Below, one piece after another: positions 64,000 to 64,000 of a stretch of 64,000 nucleotides of DNA. How positions within the stretch are numbered: the stretch's first letter is position 1; every line of letters begins with the position of its first letter. The translations under genes and the position numbers were made by a program. This DNA comes from Polaribacter sp. SA4-12 (GTDB lineage: Bacteria > Bacteroidota > Bacteroidia > Flavobacteriales > Flavobacteriaceae). The notes under the pieces are model-generated. The model was not told the origin of the DNA. It ran no database searches and saw only the letters and a program-made list of their open reading frames with translations. Location of the stretch: positions 940,001-1,004,000 of the forward strand of contig NZ_CP019334.1 in NCBI RefSeq assembly GCF_002163675.1, written 5' to 3'.

Positions 64000-64000
64000 A

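Overview
The window looks like a chromosomal segment from a marine member of the Flavobacteriaceae (Polaribacter-like, judged from memory of gene order and protein style). It is very AT-rich. It carries SusC/SusD pairs, type IX secretion (T9SS) C-terminal sorting domains, many lipoprotein signal peptides, and Bacteroidota-type promoter motifs (TTTG, about 20 bases, TAnnTTTG). No tRNA, rRNA, insertion sequence, phage or CRISPR array was seen.

Region 1 (1-9.7 kb) is a cell-envelope/exopolysaccharide locus: the end of an unidentified gene, a secreted Ig-like protein, a membrane-anchored GH5-like hydrolase, a GT4 glycosyltransferase, a Wzx-type flippase, a TPR plus beta-barrel outer-membrane protein, and a T9SS-sorted secreted protein. 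It resembles polysaccharide synthesis/export systems, but I cannot match it to a named type.

Region 2 (9.7-15.9 kb, minus strand) is a tightly packed seven-gene signalling operon: receiver, H-NOX haem NO sensor, multi-PAS histidine kinase, FIST/NosP-type sensor, second histidine kinase, Hpt phosphotransfer protein and LytTR response regulator. Two different presumed NO-sensor families, each next to a soluble kinase, in one apparent phosphorelay is the most striking signalling feature here.

Region 3 (16.1-21.1 kb) holds KDG kinase, a phosphofructokinase with the sequence signature of a pyrophosphate-dependent enzyme, and KDPG aldolase. They diverge from a LacI-family repressor. The repressor frame has no ATG, GTG or TTG start near its N-terminus, and two matching palindromic operators sit in the divergent promoter region. 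A small peptidoglycan-binding-like protein and a structured, probably non-coding RNA follow.

Region 4 (21.9-48.6 kb, minus strand) is a laminarin (beta-1,3/1,6-glucan) utilisation locus: SusC, SusD, a surface glycan-binding protein, GH16, a clan GH-A hydrolase, GH149 phosphorylase, GH3, GH17, GH30, an MFS transporter fused to a GH17 domain, and a free GH17. An FG-GAP/ASPIC lipoprotein and a T9SS-secreted protein with two nearly identical modules follow. Signal peptides suggest a route: GH16 cuts laminarin at the surface, SusCD imports it, GH17/GH30/GH3/GH-A trim it in the periplasm, the MFS carrier takes oligosaccharides across the inner membrane, and cytoplasmic GH17 plus GH149 finish them, yielding glucose-1-phosphate.

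Region 5 (48.8-64 kb, minus strand) starts with a SusR-like membrane-spanning regulator placed between the two glycan clusters. An alpha-glucan cluster follows: GH97, two complete GH13, GH31, a polysaccharide-deacetylase/SGNH-hydrolase fusion, an esterase, and a GH13 cut by the window edge. The cluster probably continues beyond the window.
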